From an uncultured Lactobacillaceae bacterium (lineage in GTDB: Bacteria; Bacillota; Bacilli; Lactobacillales; Lactobacillaceae), in NCBI GenBank assembly GCA_945285405.1, contig CALYQJ010000011.1, positions 1-58,642 on the forward strand: a DNA stretch of 58,642 bases. The letters run 5' to 3'. Shown one piece after another: positions 8,870 through 17,577 of the stretch (positions within the stretch are counted from its first letter, which is position 1; every line of letters begins with the position of its first letter). The position numbers and the translations under genes were made by a program. Under the pieces are notes generated by a model. That model had not been told where the DNA came from. It saw nothing but the letters and a program-made list of their open reading frames with translations, and did not search any database.

Positions 8870-10036
8870 TTATAAAAATTTACTTGCCGCTACTAAACGT
8901 GATAAAGCATCTTGAAGTTCAGCTCGAGGGCAAGCAATACTCATTCGAAGAAAATGGGAACCATTGCCACGATAAATAGCCCCATCAGCTAAAATTAAAC
9001 CCGTATGATGAGCAATTTTTGTAACAATTTTTGTTGAACTTTCAGGGATATCCGTACAATCAAGCCAAAGTAAATAAGTTGCATTTCCTGGTACCAATTT
9101 AATTTTTGAGATCTTCTCATCCAAAACTTGTCGAACTAGTTGTTTATTCTGAGTCAAATATGACTTTAAACTATCTAACCAAGGTGCCCCTTTTTCGTAG
9201 GCAGCAATCGTAGCAGTAACTGCTGCAAAATTTGGTTCTGCAATTTCATCATTATTAAAACCCCGATTAACTTCATAACGCAAATAAGAATTTGGAATAA
9301 TCGCTGTTGCTGCGTGTAATGCTGCTAAATTAAAAGTTTTACTCGTTGATACTAGTGCAATAGTTTGGTTATTCAAATCTGAGTCTAAACTTAAAATAGG
9401 AGTATAATCTGGTTTTTCTAATACTAAATCACCATGAATTTCATCACTAACAAGAATGACTTGATATTTTTTACAAAGTTGGAGAATTTGCGTCAAAATT
9501 TCTTGTGACCACACTTGACCAATTGGGTTATGAGGATTACAAAGAATCATCATCGTTGTTTGAGGCTCAGCTAATTTAGCAGTTAAGTCCTCGAAATTAA
9601 TTTGATATTTTCGTTTTTGACGATCATAAATTAAAGGACACTCTCGCGTTATCCGTCCATTATTCTCAATTGAATGATAAAAAATATCATATACCGGACT
9701 TAATACCAAAATTTGTTCACCAGGGTGAGTTAAACGGCGTACAATCGATGATAAAGCCGGAATGACTCCGGTTACAAATAGTTGCCATTCTGAAGGTAGA
9801 TTTACCTGATGCTGTTTTAAATACCAAGCTTTTACAGCCGCAAAATAGCTTGATGGTACATCTTCATAACCAAAAACACCAGTAGCTATTTTATCATTTA
9901 AAGCTTGAATAATTTCCGGAGCAGTTGAAAAATCCATATCAGCAATAGTTAATGGTAATTCATGAGGATTAACCTTCCATTTAATAGAATTAGTATTTCT
10001 TCGATTAATTATTTGATCAAAATTATAAATCATCAA
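8870..10036 (-). CDS. MalY/PatB-family PLP enzyme (cystathionine beta-lyase or aminotransferase)
   Basis: 388 residues, fold type I. The PLP lysine lies in STSKTFNLA, preceded by SDEIHGDLV (cofactor-binding Asp) and NPHNPIGQVW, and the protein opens with INRRNTNSIKWK and LTIADMDFSTAP, hallmarks of the MalY/PatB group. Members cleave cystathionine or cysteine to pyruvate, ammonia and a thiol. Its start overlaps the stop of the upstream CopY-like gene by four bases (ATGA), so the two are co-translated. Confidence 0.85.
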   Translation of the reverse strand: MMIYNFDQIINRRNTNSIKWKVNPHELPLTIADMDFSTAPEIIQALNDKIATGVFGYEDVPSSYFAAVKAWYLKQHQVNLPSEWQLFVTGVIPALSSIVRRLTHPGEQILVLSPVYDIFYHSIENNGRITRECPLIYDRQKRKYQINFEDLTAKLAEPQTTMMILCNPHNPIGQVWSQEILTQILQLCKKYQVILVSDEIHGDLVLEKPDYTPILSLDSDLNNQTIALVSTSKTFNLAALHAATAIIPNSYLRYEVNRGFNNDEIAEPNFAAVTATIAAYEKGAPWLDSLKSYLTQNKQLVRQVLDEKISKIKLVPGNATYLLWLDCTDIPESSTKIVTKIAHHTGLILADGAIYRGNGSHFLRMSIACPRAELQDALSRLVAASKFL

Positions 10037-10521
10037 TTCTCCCTATTTTTCTTCACTGTTGAAATTTCTGAAACACAAAAATTAGCCATTTTACGATACT
10101 GTTTAGGTACACAATTACAAGAAATCGACTCTGGAGCATCATCAAAACGTTGATTAATAGTTTGATTTAAAGTTTTTAAATCAGATTTACTTAAGGTAAC
10201 GTTTTGAATTAAATAATTAATTGCTTTACCTGCTTTCATTGCACAAATATCACTAAAAAACTCTTTAATAGTTTGATCAATTGCATCATTTTCCTTAATT
10301 TCAGCATGATAACAGAATTCGCGACCAATCTTTTGAGGATTTAAATAACCTTTTCTTGTTAAACGTGCTAATAAAGTTTTAACTGTCGAAACCTTCCAAG
10401 ATTTTTTACTTTGCATAATCTCCACAATTAAATTAGTTTTGGTAGGTCCTAGAGTCCAAATAACACGCATAATTTCCCATTCTGCGGGACTAATTAAGCC
10501 AGCAGCTAATTTTTGTTCCAT
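10033..10521 (-). CDS. CopY/BlaI-family repressor with a degenerate metal motif
   Basis: 162 residues. The winged helix at residues 8-75 contains PAEWEIMRVIWTLGP and KVSTVKTLLARLTRKGY, as in CopY and BlaI. The C-terminus has C135-N-C137-V-P-K-Q, the first half of the CopY copper motif CxCx4CxC, but the second half reads Y142-R-K where C-x-C is expected; a lone C149 follows. No copper ATPase or chaperone gene is nearby and no TACAnnTGTA box was found in the leader. It forms an operon with the MalY-like enzyme, which it may regulate. Confidence 0.82.
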   Translation of the reverse strand: MEQKLAAGLISPAEWEIMRVIWTLGPTKTNLIVEIMQSKKSWKVSTVKTLLARLTRKGYLNPQKIGREFCYHAEIKENDAIDQTIKEFFSDICAMKAGKAINYLIQNVTLSKSDLKTLNQTINQRFDDAPESISCNCVPKQYRKMANFCVSEISTVKKNREN

Positions 10522-10664
10522 GCTTTTCTTTGCACTTTCCTTTCTTTTGTAAATCTAAAATAGTTATTAAACTTCTAATTATTTACTCTCCGATCTGAAC
10601 TTTTTCTATTTTTATTATAAAATAAGTTAAAATCTTTTACTTCAAATTTACTTCGAGGTTTTAA

Positions 10665-11162
10665 ATGAAATTTAAAAATAAATTTTCTAAAAAAAAATTT
10701 AGTTGGGGTTTAAGTGCAATTAAACCTCATTATGTTTATTGGAGTACTGTCATTATTTTACTTTTAACTCCAATTTTAGCTTTTATTTATTTAAAATTAA
10801 TTTTAGGAGGTCAAAGCCAAAGCTTTAAAACCGTTTTACGTAATAACCCCCTAATTAGCATTATGATTATTGTTGCTTTAATTGACTTAATGTTTAGTTA
10901 TTATCTTTGGCAATATCATCAACAAATAATTGACCAAAAAAAGTTTTTAAAAACAATTTATTTAGTTTTATTAATTTCTCAAATTCTACTTGGCAATATT
11001 TTTTTAGTAATCCTAGCAAGTTTGGGATTATATCAACTAAAAGAAGTTAAAAAAGCAACGGCAACAATAAGGCCGCTTAAAACTTTTCCCTTCTTTTTAA
11101 CTTTTTTTGCAATAATTTATGCTTTATGTATTTTACTACTTGCAAAAGTTTACTTATTTTAA
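10665..11162 (+). CDS. four-helix membrane protein, unknown function
   Basis: 165 residues with a lysine-rich start (MKFKNKFSKKKFSWG) and four hydrophobic stretches at about 26-49, 64-84, 97-121 and 141-163. The ATG follows a GAGG site. No family was recognised. It is 18 bases upstream of an aldo/keto reductase gene and probably shares its transcript. Confidence 0.65.
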   Translation: MKFKNKFSKKKFSWGLSAIKPHYVYWSTVIILLLTPILAFIYLKLILGGQSQSFKTVLRNNPLISIMIIVALIDLMFSYYLWQYHQQIIDQKKFLKTIYLVLLISQILLGNIFLVILASLGLYQLKEVKKATATIRPLKTFPFFLTFFAIIYALCILLLAKVYLF

Positions 11163-11180
11163 TCTAACGGAGAAAAATCC

Positions 11181-12035
11181 ATGAGAGAAGTCAAAATATG
11201 CGGCAGAAAAGTTCCAGCCATTGGCATCGGCACTTGGAACATGGGAAGCAGTCGTGATACTAAAGATTTACAAATTGCAACTATTCGTAGTGGAATAGAA
11301 GCTGGAGCACGCGTGATTGATACCGCTGAAATGTATGGTAGCGGTGATTCAGAAATCTTAGTTGGCAAAGCAATAAAACCTTATCCTCGTGAACAAATGT
11401 TTCTTATTTCTAAATTTTTACCAAGTAATGCAACTAAAAGTCGAATCGAAATAAGCCTTGATCGTAGTCTTAAAAACCTTCAAACTGATTATCTCGATTT
11501 ATATTTATATCATTGGCGAGGTATAACACCACTTTTAGAAACAGTTACTGCTCTTCAACATCTTCAAGATTCTGGAAAAATCCGAGCATGGGGGGTCTCT
11601 AATTTTGATACCGCCGATTTAGAAGATCTTTGGCAACTACCTAATGGCAAAAACGTTCAAGCAAATGAAGATCTTTATAATTTAGCAAATCGTGGGATCG
11701 ATTTTGATTTAATACCTTGGCAAAAAGATCATCACTTACCATTAATTGCTTATAGTCCCGTTGGATCTGGAACTGCCGCAAGCCATGGAAAAAGTATCAA
11801 AAGTGATCCACAAGTTCAAGCTATTGCTCAAAAATATAAAGTAAGTTCTTATCAGATAATGTTGGCCTGGGTTATTCGAAATGGTTTTACCATTGCCATA
11901 CCTCAAACCAATAATCCTAAGCACATGAAAGATAATATTGCTGCAGCCAAAATTAAACTTACGGCCAGCGACTTAATGTTACTAGACCAAGCTTTTCCTG
12001 CTCCGACTAAAAAACAAATTCTAGCGAAATTATAA
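11181..12035 (+). CDS. aldo/keto reductase
   Basis: 284 residues. The catalytic tetrad of the superfamily is visible: D47 (RVIDTAEMYG), Y52, K78 (LISKF) and H111 (YLYHWRG). The C-terminal AIPQTNNPKHMKDN segment binds NADPH. It reduces aldehydes or ketones in the cytoplasm; the substrate is not predictable. It is the last gene before a bidirectional terminator. Confidence 0.9.
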   Translation: MREVKICGRKVPAIGIGTWNMGSSRDTKDLQIATIRSGIEAGARVIDTAEMYGSGDSEILVGKAIKPYPREQMFLISKFLPSNATKSRIEISLDRSLKNLQTDYLDLYLYHWRGITPLLETVTALQHLQDSGKIRAWGVSNFDTADLEDLWQLPNGKNVQANEDLYNLANRGIDFDLIPWQKDHHLPLIAYSPVGSGTAASHGKSIKSDPQVQAIAQKYKVSSYQIMLAWVIRNGFTIAIPQTNNPKHMKDNIAAAKIKLTASDLMLLDQAFPAPTKKQILAKL

Positions 12036-12039
12036 AAAA

Positions 12040-12066
12040 CCTGATTAATAATAATCAGGTTTTTTT
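12040..12066. terminator. bidirectional terminator
   Basis: CCTGATTA and TAATCAGG pair around ATAA with T runs on both sides, ending the aldo/keto reductase transcript and the convergent minus-strand gene. It overlaps the last codons of the latter. Confidence 0.85.
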
Positions 12067-13158
12067 AAACCAGTGATTTGCACCATAATGATGATAATAA
12101 TCAGCAAAGCCAAGATTTAATTTTCGTTGCTGGCAATAAGTAACGAAATCTTGATACTTTGCAACTAGTAAGTTCTCATTGCTTTTACAGCTTCTTTGAA
12201 AATCATCCCAACTCCATAAATCTACTAAATTATCATGCTGAATTAAATTAGCAAAACATCCGTTAGAATTGCTTAAAAAGTTACGAGGAGATGTCCAAAG
12301 TTTTTTCTTTTTTAAATTTGTACGTACATCAAAAATTTCTGGTTGATTAATGTCCAAATAACGATGTTGTCCTTTAGTTCCAACATACCCATAATTAAAT
12401 GATTCTCCATTCAAAATATTCTCTTGTTCAGATAAAGTATAGGGATAGTCTATATTCATTGATCCATCAGCTAAAATTTTAGAACCATCAATCCATTGAC
12501 TAACCAAAGGATGCTTTAAGTCCAAACTAAAAATAAATTCAGAAACTTGGTTTGCCACTTCCACTTTAAAAGTTTTTTGCCTTTTAAAACATTGCTTTTT
12601 TAAATATTTTGAATGAAAACTGGCATCAACTTGAAGTTTAGGAGACAAATCATTTTCTTTTAAATACATTAATAATGCCATAAAAACTGATAAATGCTTT
12701 TTTTGAGCATAAGCAGATAAAAAACGAATGTTTTGTTGATCAATTAATTGCCTAAATAATTGTAATTTATGACCCAAAGTATCTTTAAACCCAATATCTT
12801 TAAAATTCGTTTGCCAAACCTTCAAAGGATATATTTGACAAACCCAATTAGCAATTTCTTGTAAAAAAATATGATTAGGTCCTAACTTAGGATCAAAATG
12901 ATAACGAGCTTGCTGACTAAAATCCATATTTCCTTGAGAATTAGTCACTAACTCCATTAAAAACTCCAAACGCTTACGCTTTTGGTGCGGCCATTGCATT
13001 TGTAACATTCTTCTAAAAGTTAAAGAACCAATTAAATGAGCATTGTGATAATTTTTTAAAATTTCAATTATGGACTGACCTTGCAAGCCAACCTTAATTG
13101 AACGGCTTTTCCAACCATCAAATTTTAAACTTTGAGCTAATAAAGAAAATTTTGACAT
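12055..13158 (-). CDS. uncharacterised protein (DUF3114-like?)
   Basis: 367 residues, soluble, basic, without signal peptide or membrane segment. It has a helical N-terminal half and a C-terminal half rich in aromatic residues (ADGSMNIDYPYTLSEQE, FNYGYVG, CFANLIQHD). The look of it recalls lactobacillar proteins filed under DUF3114, but this is a weak recollection and the function is unknown. Its stop lies within the shared terminator, and the WxL gene begins upstream on the same strand. Confidence 0.6.
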   Translation of the reverse strand: MSKFSLLAQSLKFDGWKSRSIKVGLQGQSIIEILKNYHNAHLIGSLTFRRMLQMQWPHQKRKRLEFLMELVTNSQGNMDFSQQARYHFDPKLGPNHIFLQEIANWVCQIYPLKVWQTNFKDIGFKDTLGHKLQLFRQLIDQQNIRFLSAYAQKKHLSVFMALLMYLKENDLSPKLQVDASFHSKYLKKQCFKRQKTFKVEVANQVSEFIFSLDLKHPLVSQWIDGSKILADGSMNIDYPYTLSEQENILNGESFNYGYVGTKGQHRYLDINQPEIFDVRTNLKKKKLWTSPRNFLSNSNGCFANLIQHDNLVDLWSWDDFQRSCKSNENLLVAKYQDFVTYCQQRKLNLGFADYYHHYGANHWFKKT

Positions 13159-13202
13159 TTTTCACCTTTAATTTTAAAAAATTCTAATTGAGTTAATCAA
13201 AA

Positions 13203-15548
13203 TCAAGGAGCTTTAGATAACAAAGTCCAGGTTAAAGTAGCTTTAATATTGGGATTATTAACATTAATGTTTTTGACTGGAAAATTTAAACTGACACTAC
13301 TTTTATCACCAAAATCAACTAACCAAGATCCCACCGCTGAGCGACTGTCTTTTTGACTTTTACCTAGTAAGATTGGTGTAGCCACATCATTAGCAATTAT
13401 AACCGGATTTGAAACTAGTACTGGAGAAACTGATTTAGCATAAGTTGGATTAGTATTATTTGCATTATCCTCAATTCCTTGAACTTTAATTTTGTCTGAA
13501 TTTAAAGTTAAAAATGCATTTTTATCTGATTTTAAAACATTATTTTTATCGTCATAAAAATTACTCAAAGAAACTTCCACTTGCCAATTATCAGTATCAT
13601 CAGCTCTAGAATCAGTCATTACCATTGAACGAGCTTTAAGGTTTGATCCAAGGTCTAAATATTTTTGAATTGGCATACCAGAATCAAGATTTAGATTATC
13701 TTTAGTAAAATCAAGATTTAAATATGTTTGTTTTGGTTGCGGTATATCCTCACTTAAGAAATATTTATTAGTTGTATGAAATAAATTATTACCAAAATCA
13801 AAATTGGGAATTGCTCTTAGAGTTGTTCGACTTCCCAGTTTAACATAAACATAGTAATCCTTCGTATTATTCTGAGCAAGTTCACCAGAAGAAACTACTT
13901 CTTCAGTATAAGGAACCGTACAAGATTGATTCTTGTCTATGGTAGAAAATTTTTGGGTAGAAATTGTTGTTGAATCAATATTTGAAGTTATTACTTGATT
14001 TTCTTTATAGTTATTGGTATTGGCGTTTATCCATTCACTGTAAGTGAAGCGTTTAGTGCCACCATAGTTAAAATCAACAACATATTGATTTGGCCCCGAA
14101 AAAAAAACTTGAAAATCAGTTTTAACAGCATTGTCAATTAAATTTTTTGGAAAACTATATTTAGTAGCATTTTCATTAACATCTGGGCTACTTTGAGCAT
14201 CTACTGCCTCTAAAATATAATCGGAATTGGTTTGTAGCCACTTTAAATCATATGAATCTTTTAAGTCACTTTTTTGTGTAGTAATAACTTCAGGACTATT
14301 AGCCAATTCTTTACCACTACTAGGCTGCCAACCAGTTGCTGGTTTAGTTTTACCAGTAACATCAATATAATGAATATTACCTGTTAGTTTAATATTTGAA
14401 TTTTTTTTATTTTCCGCTGTTACATAGACACTATTACCGGGTCCTTTGATAATATTAACATGGTCTCCAGGACTAGTATTTATACTGCTAGAAGATCCCC
14501 CTGCAGTTGGGTAACGATGTTCATTATCTAAAATTGCATCTTCAAAAATACTTAAATCAGTATCTCTTAATGTGCCAAATTCAAAATTAGATTTAGCAGA
14601 TGTTTTTTCAGTATATGTCACATAATGCTGTATAACTCCCTTATCATTTACATCTACAATTTCGCTGATATAACCATTATTTGGCTGTGTCACTGAACTA
14701 CTCGACCCAAAATGACTAGAATTAAGTGATTTCAATTCAATAGCAATTGCATTACCATGATTATAGTCAGCGTAAGGAGAAGGCTTACAGTATACAGTCG
14801 CACTACCATAAACTCCTGTCAGTTCAGATACTTCATCTCTGATATTAGGCTCAACTAAATCAAAAGAAGAAGTACTACCACTACCTAAATTATTAAATAC
14901 ATATGTATATCCAGTATTATCGTCAAGATCCTTAACAAATAAAGAAGATAAAGGGTAGTTAGTACTTGAGATGTTAGCAGGAAGAATCTCATAATCACGC
15001 CCATTTCTTTTAAAGGACCAATCCAAATTACCGTTTAATGTAGAAATGCGCTTCCAGTTAGAATTAGCAAAGTCAATACTGCCGTCAAAATTATAATGAT
15101 CAACATAACTTGATGGAATTACTGAACTTTCTGCAGCTCGAGGTACTAATTGTCCTCGTAAATAAACTTTACCATCAGCAATTTTATTTGAATTTTTCTG
15201 AATAAAGTTAGCAACCATTTCCCCGTTTGAAGTATTAGTTCCTTGGATCCAATAACCATCACCTGCAGTTGGATTAACAGATTTTTCATCAACTGAATTT
15301 AATACGTAATCTTTACCTTTAACTTTTAAAATTCCGTCTTTATTAATTCCCAGTTTATAAAAAGCAGCTCCTAAAGAATCATCAGGAGCAATCCCCTTAC
15401 TTTTTAAATTAAAATAAGTAATTGTTTCACCATTTTGATCTTTAAATGGTAATAAATCGCTTGATGCATCTACATTTTGAACCTGATAAAGACCTAATCC
15501 CAAAATTATAAAACTCATGAATAAAATTATTTTTTCTTTTTGTTTCAA
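13203..15548 (-). CDS. secreted WxL-domain cell-surface protein
   Basis: 781 residues. A signal peptide covers residues 1-28 (lysines, then IILFMSFIILGLGL, cleavage near VDASSD). The C-terminus is a WxL domain, which binds peptidoglycan non-covalently: GSWLVDFG about 45 residues from the end, then LTWTLLSKAP as the final residues. The first of the two signature motifs is modified (WLV in place of W-x-L). The middle is a long asparagine/serine-rich region. No WxL-interacting partner gene (DUF916 type) is adjacent, so this copy stands alone. Probably an adhesin or cell-wall protein; ligand unknown. Confidence 0.82.
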   Translation of the reverse strand: MKQKEKIILFMSFIILGLGLYQVQNVDASSDLLPFKDQNGETITYFNLKSKGIAPDDSLGAAFYKLGINKDGILKVKGKDYVLNSVDEKSVNPTAGDGYWIQGTNTSNGEMVANFIQKNSNKIADGKVYLRGQLVPRAAESSVIPSSYVDHYNFDGSIDFANSNWKRISTLNGNLDWSFKRNGRDYEILPANISSTNYPLSSLFVKDLDDNTGYTYVFNNLGSGSTSSFDLVEPNIRDEVSELTGVYGSATVYCKPSPYADYNHGNAIAIELKSLNSSHFGSSSSVTQPNNGYISEIVDVNDKGVIQHYVTYTEKTSAKSNFEFGTLRDTDLSIFEDAILDNEHRYPTAGGSSSSINTSPGDHVNIIKGPGNSVYVTAENKKNSNIKLTGNIHYIDVTGKTKPATGWQPSSGKELANSPEVITTQKSDLKDSYDLKWLQTNSDYILEAVDAQSSPDVNENATKYSFPKNLIDNAVKTDFQVFFSGPNQYVVDFNYGGTKRFTYSEWINANTNNYKENQVITSNIDSTTISTQKFSTIDKNQSCTVPYTEEVVSSGELAQNNTKDYYVYVKLGSRTTLRAIPNFDFGNNLFHTTNKYFLSEDIPQPKQTYLNLDFTKDNLNLDSGMPIQKYLDLGSNLKARSMVMTDSRADDTDNWQVEVSLSNFYDDKNNVLKSDKNAFLTLNSDKIKVQGIEDNANNTNPTYAKSVSPVLVSNPVIIANDVATPILLGKSQKDSRSAVGSWLVDFGDKSSVSLNFPVKNINVNNPNIKATLTWTLLSKAP

Positions 15549-15735
15549 TCAATTAGCTCCCAAAAATTAGAATCACTCCTATATTATAAATTTTCTTAAA
15601 ATAACCCGAGCTCAATTTTGCAAAAGAAGATTTTTTAATAAGACAACTGAAAAGCAGAATTTACCAATAAATGTGAAATAAAATATCACTTTTTATTCAT
15701 ACCATCTTCATAAATAAGGTATATTATACAAATAT

Positions 15736-15765
15736 AGATAAAATTAATTTCTATTTTATCTATTA
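15736..15765. repeat. inverted repeat without T-run
   Basis: ATAGATAAAAT pairs with ATTTTATCTAT around an eight-base loop, directly after the 14-codon frame on the minus strand. It could stabilise or occlude a short transcript; no U-tail follows, so it is not a standard terminator. Confidence 0.4.
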
Positions 15766-15766
15766 A

Positions 15767-15811
15767 TTATTGGAATAATATTTCTAATATTTCAATAATT
15801 AAAGTTTTCAT
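15767..15811 (-). CDS. possible 14-residue peptide
   Basis: ATG at 15811 encodes MKTLIIEILEILFQ and a stop. A good AAGGAG site precedes it by seven bases, which is more than chance gives in an AT-rich spacer. The peptide is hydrophobic and acidic. It lies between a terminator and a hairpin. It may be a leader peptide, a small membrane-active peptide or a chance frame. Confidence 0.3.
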   Translation of the reverse strand: MKTLIIEILEILFQ

Positions 15812-15869
15812 ATTTTTTCTCCTTAAAACAATTATATTATATTTATAATAATTTTAAATTATATTACAA

Positions 15870-15901
15870 AAAAGCCAGGATGAATAGTTCCTGGCTTTTT
15901 A
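15870..15901. terminator. bidirectional hairpin terminator (spacer 1)
   Basis: AAAGCCAGGA and TCCTGGCTTT pair around nine-odd bases with T runs on both strands. On the minus strand it would end a transcript starting inside the spacer. Confidence 0.75.
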
Positions 15902-15943
15902 ATTTAATCAGCATCAAATTATCGAGATTTATTCATAATTTTT

Positions 15944-15991
15944 TCACAATTTATCTTTATCATAATGGGTGAAGGTATTTAAGGCAATCAA
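15944..15991 (-). CDS. possible 15-residue peptide
   Basis: A TTG start at 15991 with GGAGG seven bases upstream encodes MIALNTFTHYDKDKL. It lies between two terminators in an otherwise empty stretch. The non-ATG start and short length make it doubtful. Confidence 0.2.
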   Translation of the reverse strand: MIALNTFTHYDKDKL

Positions 15992-16105
15992 AGCCTATCC
16001 TCCAAAGTTATTAATTTTATTCTCTCTCCTTTACATTACCTAATAAAATAATCTTGGTAATTTTTCTCCAAGTATAAATTTATAGTAATAATTCTCCCCT
16101 TAAAA

Positions 16106-16137
16106 AAACCAAGACAAACGTCGTCTTGGTTTTTTAT
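16106..16137. terminator. bidirectional hairpin terminator (spacer 2)
   Basis: AAACCAAGAC and GTCTTGGTTT pair around a short loop with T runs on both strands. Confidence 0.75.
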
Positions 16138-16272
16138 TTAATCATCTCTAAATTGACATTGATAATTTTGATCAACATTTTTAAAATTTCAAAAAAAATG
16201 TTCTATAAAGGATTAATTTCGCCAAAAAATTATATTCTCATCATCAATATCTTATAAAATTTAATAATCACC

Positions 16273-16309
16273 AAAAAAGCCCACCAAGCTCAGCTTAGTA
16301 GGCTTTTTA
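16273..16309 (-). terminator. terminator after the MFS gene
   Basis: On the minus strand AAAAAGCC...AGCT and AGCTT...GGCTTTTTT pair with two mismatches, five bases beyond the MFS stop codon. Confidence 0.8.
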
Positions 16310-16313
16310 AAAT

Positions 16314-17501
16314 TCAACTTTTATTTTTTTTATGTAACTGAAAGAAGTGGAACAAACTGTAAATTAAGAGAATAGTCATTCCAATAGCAGCTGTGGTCAT
16401 ATCGGAACGAGGGGTACCTGTACCAAAAGTTGCCCCTAACCAATTAATTATCGTCGGAGAAACCGAACAACCAATATTCACCATAATCAGTATTATCGTA
16501 GTTGCAAAATTTACTGAATTTTTTGGAGCTACTTCATCTAACCAATTAAAAATGTAGGGGACCGATAATCCAAAGCCAATGCCTAAAATTAACACTGCCA
16601 TAGTTAAAATCGGCAAATTAACAGAATAAGCAATTGTCAAGAGGCCAATGACTTGAAGCAATAAACCTATTGGCAAAATTAAATCGTGTAATTTCTTTTT
16701 CAAAAAACCATAGCCCATCCCCACTGGAATTCCGATTAAAGTAACTAATGCCGAAACAAAGGCAATTTGTCTCACATTAGCTATTTTTTGACTAATAGCA
16801 AGTTGAGGTAATTTAAATGTCATAGGCATAAAGAATACATACATAAAAAACATAATAATTGCAATTTCAATTACTGATGAATTTATTTTATTTTCTTCTT
16901 TAACCCCAAGATGAGCATCCATATTACTATTTTGTTTATTTTTAGGTAGTTTTACTACGATTCCAAATAAAAACAATATTGGTAAAGCCGCTAGATAAAT
17001 TGAAAACGTTACATGCCAACCATTAACTGCTAAAATTCCAACTAAAAATGAGAAAAAAGCGGCACCAATACTTCCCATTGAATTTTGAAATCCTAACATA
17101 GTTGATAGTTCATCACCTTCATAAAACTTAGACAATAAACTAACTGCCAATGAATTAAATAATCCAATCCCCACACCCAATAAAAAACGAGAAATTAAAA
17201 TCATAGTGTAGTTAGTAGCATAAATTGGAAAAGTTCCCACTAAAAGAACAATAATTAATCCCACCATAACTGTTAGCTTAGTCCCGATTAATTTAATTAA
17301 AAAAGGACTTAAAATTAAACCAATTACAATCCCAACATTAGGAATCGTACTCAAAGTTTCAACCGCTGCCCGAGAGACTCTAGGAAATGATGAATACATT
17401 AAAGGTAACACCGAAGAAATCTGCGGGGCAATCATCAATAGCAAAGAAATTGACAATAATGCCAGCTTAAATAATCCTGATTTTGGATTTACTTTTTTCA
17501 T
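16314..17501 (-). CDS. MFS transporter
   Basis: 395 residues with twelve hydrophobic spans in two six-helix halves and a cytoplasmic loop near residues 190-210 (PKNKQNSNMDAHLG). LISRFLLGVGIGLFNSLAV around span 4 and the end of span 2 (IKLIGTKLTVM) fit the major facilitator pattern. Substrate unknown. It follows the AraC-type gene by 76 bases on the same strand and is probably its target. Confidence 0.85.
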   Translation of the reverse strand: MKKVNPKSGLFKLALLSISLLLMIAPQISSVLPLMYSSFPRVSRAAVETLSTIPNVGIVIGLILSPFLIKLIGTKLTVMVGLIIVLLVGTFPIYATNYTMILISRFLLGVGIGLFNSLAVSLLSKFYEGDELSTMLGFQNSMGSIGAAFFSFLVGILAVNGWHVTFSIYLAALPILFLFGIVVKLPKNKQNSNMDAHLGVKEENKINSSVIEIAIIMFFMYVFFMPMTFKLPQLAISQKIANVRQIAFVSALVTLIGIPVGMGYGFLKKKLHDLILPIGLLLQVIGLLTIAYSVNLPILTMAVLILGIGFGLSVPYIFNWLDEVAPKNSVNFATTIILIMVNIGCSVSPTIINWLGATFGTGTPRSDMTTAAIGMTILLIYSLFHFFQLHKKNKS

Positions 17502-17577
17502 AATAGTTCCTTATTCCTTAGACATTAAATATTTTTCGCTAATATTATACTTATTTTAATAAGTAGAAATAGCGTTT

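Larger units (their letters stand above)
15549..16313. other. 765-base stretch with three stacked hairpin terminators
   Basis: This gene-poor stretch between the MFS gene and the WxL gene holds three unrelated intrinsic terminators (around 15870, 16106 and 16273) and at least two tiny minus-strand frames with good ribosome binding sites. No ordinary gene accounts for the second and third terminators, which suggests short transcripts. No repeat or IS end was recognised. Confidence 0.6.

Noticed and set aside
10522-10664. cop box (TACAnnTGTA) in front of the CopY-like gene
   Set aside because: No such dyad is present; only isolated TTTACA-like halves are seen.
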